A DNA stretch of 33,009 bases. Origin: a virus. The notes beneath the pieces were generated by a model, which was given only the letters and a program-made list of their open reading frames with translations, made no database searches and was not told where the DNA came from. This document shows, one piece after another, positions 31,000-33,009 of the stretch (position 1 is its first letter; each line of letters opens with the position of its first letter). The stretch covers positions 1 to 33,009 of IMG/VR virus record IMGVR_UViG_3300005290_000042; one strand, given 5' to 3'. Position numbers and translations under genes: made by a program.

Positions 31000-31260
31000 T
31001 CATAAACGTTTGGCAACCAGGCTTGGCCTTTCTGCATGAGCGGCCTGCATAAATTCATCCGCATCTGAGGAATTTGCGAAATAAAGGACCACCGGAAAAG
31101 TGCCTTCTAGTTCCTCGGTTGGTCGCAGTGGATCTATTGCATTAACGGGGAGGATCCATCTAGTTTTTGCCTTTTCAATTTTGTAAGCCCCACACCTACG
31201 GCACCACATAACGCAATCGCTGATTATATCGACCTGTATTGGTAAATGCTTGCAACTCAT
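31000..31260 (-). CDS. Small Cys-containing protein, 86 aa
   Basis: From the ATG at 31258-31260, MSCKHLPIQVDIISDCVMWC and RRCG place Cys in a CxH...CxxxCxxC pattern, possibly one zinc site. The rest is helical with a C-terminal DADEFMQAAHAERPSLVAK. Preceded 2 nt away by another zinc-ribbon-like gene. No family recognised. Confidence 0.6.
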   Translation of the reverse strand: MSCKHLPIQVDIISDCVMWCRRCGAYKIEKAKTRWILPVNAIDPLRPTEELEGTFPVVLYFANSSDADEFMQAAHAERPSLVAKRL

Positions 31261-31262
31261 AT

Positions 31263-31472
31263 TCAATGATAGTCATCGTCAAAACTGCACCGCTCCTTCC
31301 ATTTTCTGCCACAAATTCGGCAATGGCATTCATCTTGGTCCCCGTCGCATTCATCAACATGCGCATGCTGTCTGCAATTGTGCGGCGCGACCCCTTGTTG
31401 AATTGGATTCGCTGGGTCAAGGGGTTTCATGGTTTCCATAGGCTGAGTGTTTTTAGGAAGGCTTGGGCACAT
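31263..31472 (-). CDS. Small zinc-ribbon-like protein
   Basis: 69 residues if the ATG at 31472 is used; ATGs at 31439 and 31430 would give 58 or 55. It has HNCRQHAHVDECDGDQDECH then CRICGRKWKERC, a probable zinc ribbon with His and Cys ligands. The stop lies 2 nt before the next ATG. An overlapping frame (31196-31420) has no motif and is treated as a shadow. Confidence 0.5.
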   Translation of the reverse strand: MCPSLPKNTQPMETMKPLDPANPIQQGVAPHNCRQHAHVDECDGDQDECHCRICGRKWKERCSFDDDYH

Positions 31473-31553
31473 TGGGAAGCTTTGGCATTTTCACAACAGG
31501 CCACAATGTCTTCATTTAACGAGGAAGCATCGCTATTCGTTGTGCTTCAGGAA

Positions 31554-32246
31554 TCATAATTCGCGTTTTATCCAACACCACTCAGGCAATTGCTCTCGCA
31601 CCTCGTCAGACATCTTGGAACGGATTCGCGTAATAGGTAGGAAAATCTTTAATTTCAACGGACACGAACAGATCGAACAAATGGAAAGACCGTCCGAGTT
31701 TGGTACATCTAAGTTCCACCCCCTTAACTGCTCCAATCCTTTTCTTATCGCCTCGCTTGCGCTTGTGGTGAATATGTCGAGCAAGGACTTTGTTTTTTGA
31801 TTATATGGACATGCGAGGCATACTTCAGCGCGTTGGGTTGCTATTTTAATCGGAACTGCTTCTTCTTTGCTTTTAACAAAGTCAATGATCACAGGGCTAC
31901 CGCTGGCCACAACACTTTTTAGCCTTCCCAGGAACCGCTGATTCTGTGGACGCTGCGGTTGGTTGAAAGGGACAGCAACGGGCTGACCTCCATCAGCCAA
32001 GAAGTTTTTCCAGCCCATTTGCTGGCAATGCAACGCAATCGCCTCATCCACTTCATCTCTTATTGTAATCTCATCGGTACTCCAGCCATGTTGCTGCGTA
32101 AGCGCGGGATTAGCGAGGCGTGCTTGTTTCAGCCCCGCTGCGATTTCCTCCACGCTCGCCCACGGTCTAGCACGATACTTGAGGATGGGATCGTAGAACT
32201 TGTGCCCACCTGGAGTTTGTTTATTTCGGTCTTTTAGGCGCGGCAT
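31554..32246 (-). CDS. Phage Cys-motif protein (CxxCP...CxxCxCPL)
   Basis: 230 residues. The first part is soluble and helical (EEIAAGLKQARLANPALTQQ). The C-terminal half has CLACPYNQ (143-150), CSICSCPLKLKIFLP (190-204) and PEWCW (221-225), giving a Cys pattern that could bind zinc or a cluster. I have seen this 'CxxCP...CxxCxCPLKxK...W' pattern in phage proteins of unknown role. It ends before the small-protein genes and starts 3 nt after the DUF6745-like stop. Confidence 0.7.
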   Translation of the reverse strand: MPRLKDRNKQTPGGHKFYDPILKYRARPWASVEEIAAGLKQARLANPALTQQHGWSTDEITIRDEVDEAIALHCQQMGWKNFLADGGQPVAVPFNQPQRPQNQRFLGRLKSVVASGSPVIIDFVKSKEEAVPIKIATQRAEVCLACPYNQKTKSLLDIFTTSASEAIRKGLEQLRGWNLDVPNSDGLSICSICSCPLKLKIFLPITRIRSKMSDEVREQLPEWCWIKREL

Positions 32247-32249
32247 AAA

Positions 32250-33009
<760 letters not shown>

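Noticed and set aside
31453-31515. 20-residue frame before the zinc-ribbon-like gene
   Set aside because: Too short and without a ribosome site or motif; it may be chance.

Overview
The window is part of a tailed bacteriophage genome with a podovirus-like head module. It could be a free phage, a prophage or an assembled viral contig; no integrase, repressor, tRNA or att site was seen. The diagnostic genes are a large terminase with intact ATPase and nuclease motifs (1547-3418), a large Gln-rich-tailed portal (22418-24784), a scaffold-like protein (20357-21655) and a putative major capsid protein (17730-19235). The host is probably a Gram-negative bacterium: there are two lipoproteins with lipoboxes, several Sec signal peptides and one Tat signal. 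The Asn/Thr/Gly-rich fibres, a secreted 'W..G..GPF' type domain and a DUF6745-like gene recall Verrucomicrobiota and relatives, but that host assignment is inference. Clear Shine-Dalgarno sites are rare.

Layout. Apart from terL and one small secreted-protein gene, every confident gene is on the minus strand, so transcription runs from the right edge to the left. From right to left: (1) 32250-33009, a DUF6745-like protein whose N-terminus is a 12-bp tandem repeat running off the window; (2) 31000-32246, Cys-rich small proteins; (3) 24927-30946, a tightly coupled glycan island, mostly with ATGA overlaps: a GH130-like propeller, a GT-A glycosyltransferase, a methyltransferase, a GT11-like fucosyltransferase, a STELLO/GT75-like transferase, another GT-A enzyme and a GT9/heptosyltransferase-like enzyme; (4) 17358-24784, the head module (portal, three small proteins, scaffold, a free-standing HNH endonuclease with a structured RNA leader, capsid); (5) 9519-17354, fibre and glycan-binding or glycan-cleaving proteins, most with N-terminal signal peptides, and two genes made of a repeated Cys-helix module; (6) 6611-9522, a lysis-like set of small membrane proteins, two lipoproteins and a papain-like protein; (7) 3744-6608, a Tat-signal protein, a hypothetical protein and a seven-bladed SBBP-like propeller; (8) 1-1501, the N-terminal 500 residues of a tail or neck hub-like protein cut by the window edge.

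TerL is transcribed divergently from the hub gene. Just after it is a small secreted-protein gene with its own promoter and two palindromes, which looks like a moron. That promoter resembles the one before the HNH gene. The most unusual points are the glycan island, the fibre-like proteins with export signals, the doubled [Cys-module gene + fibre gene] unit, the structured RNA before the HNH gene, and the (QVxS)n repeat at the right edge.
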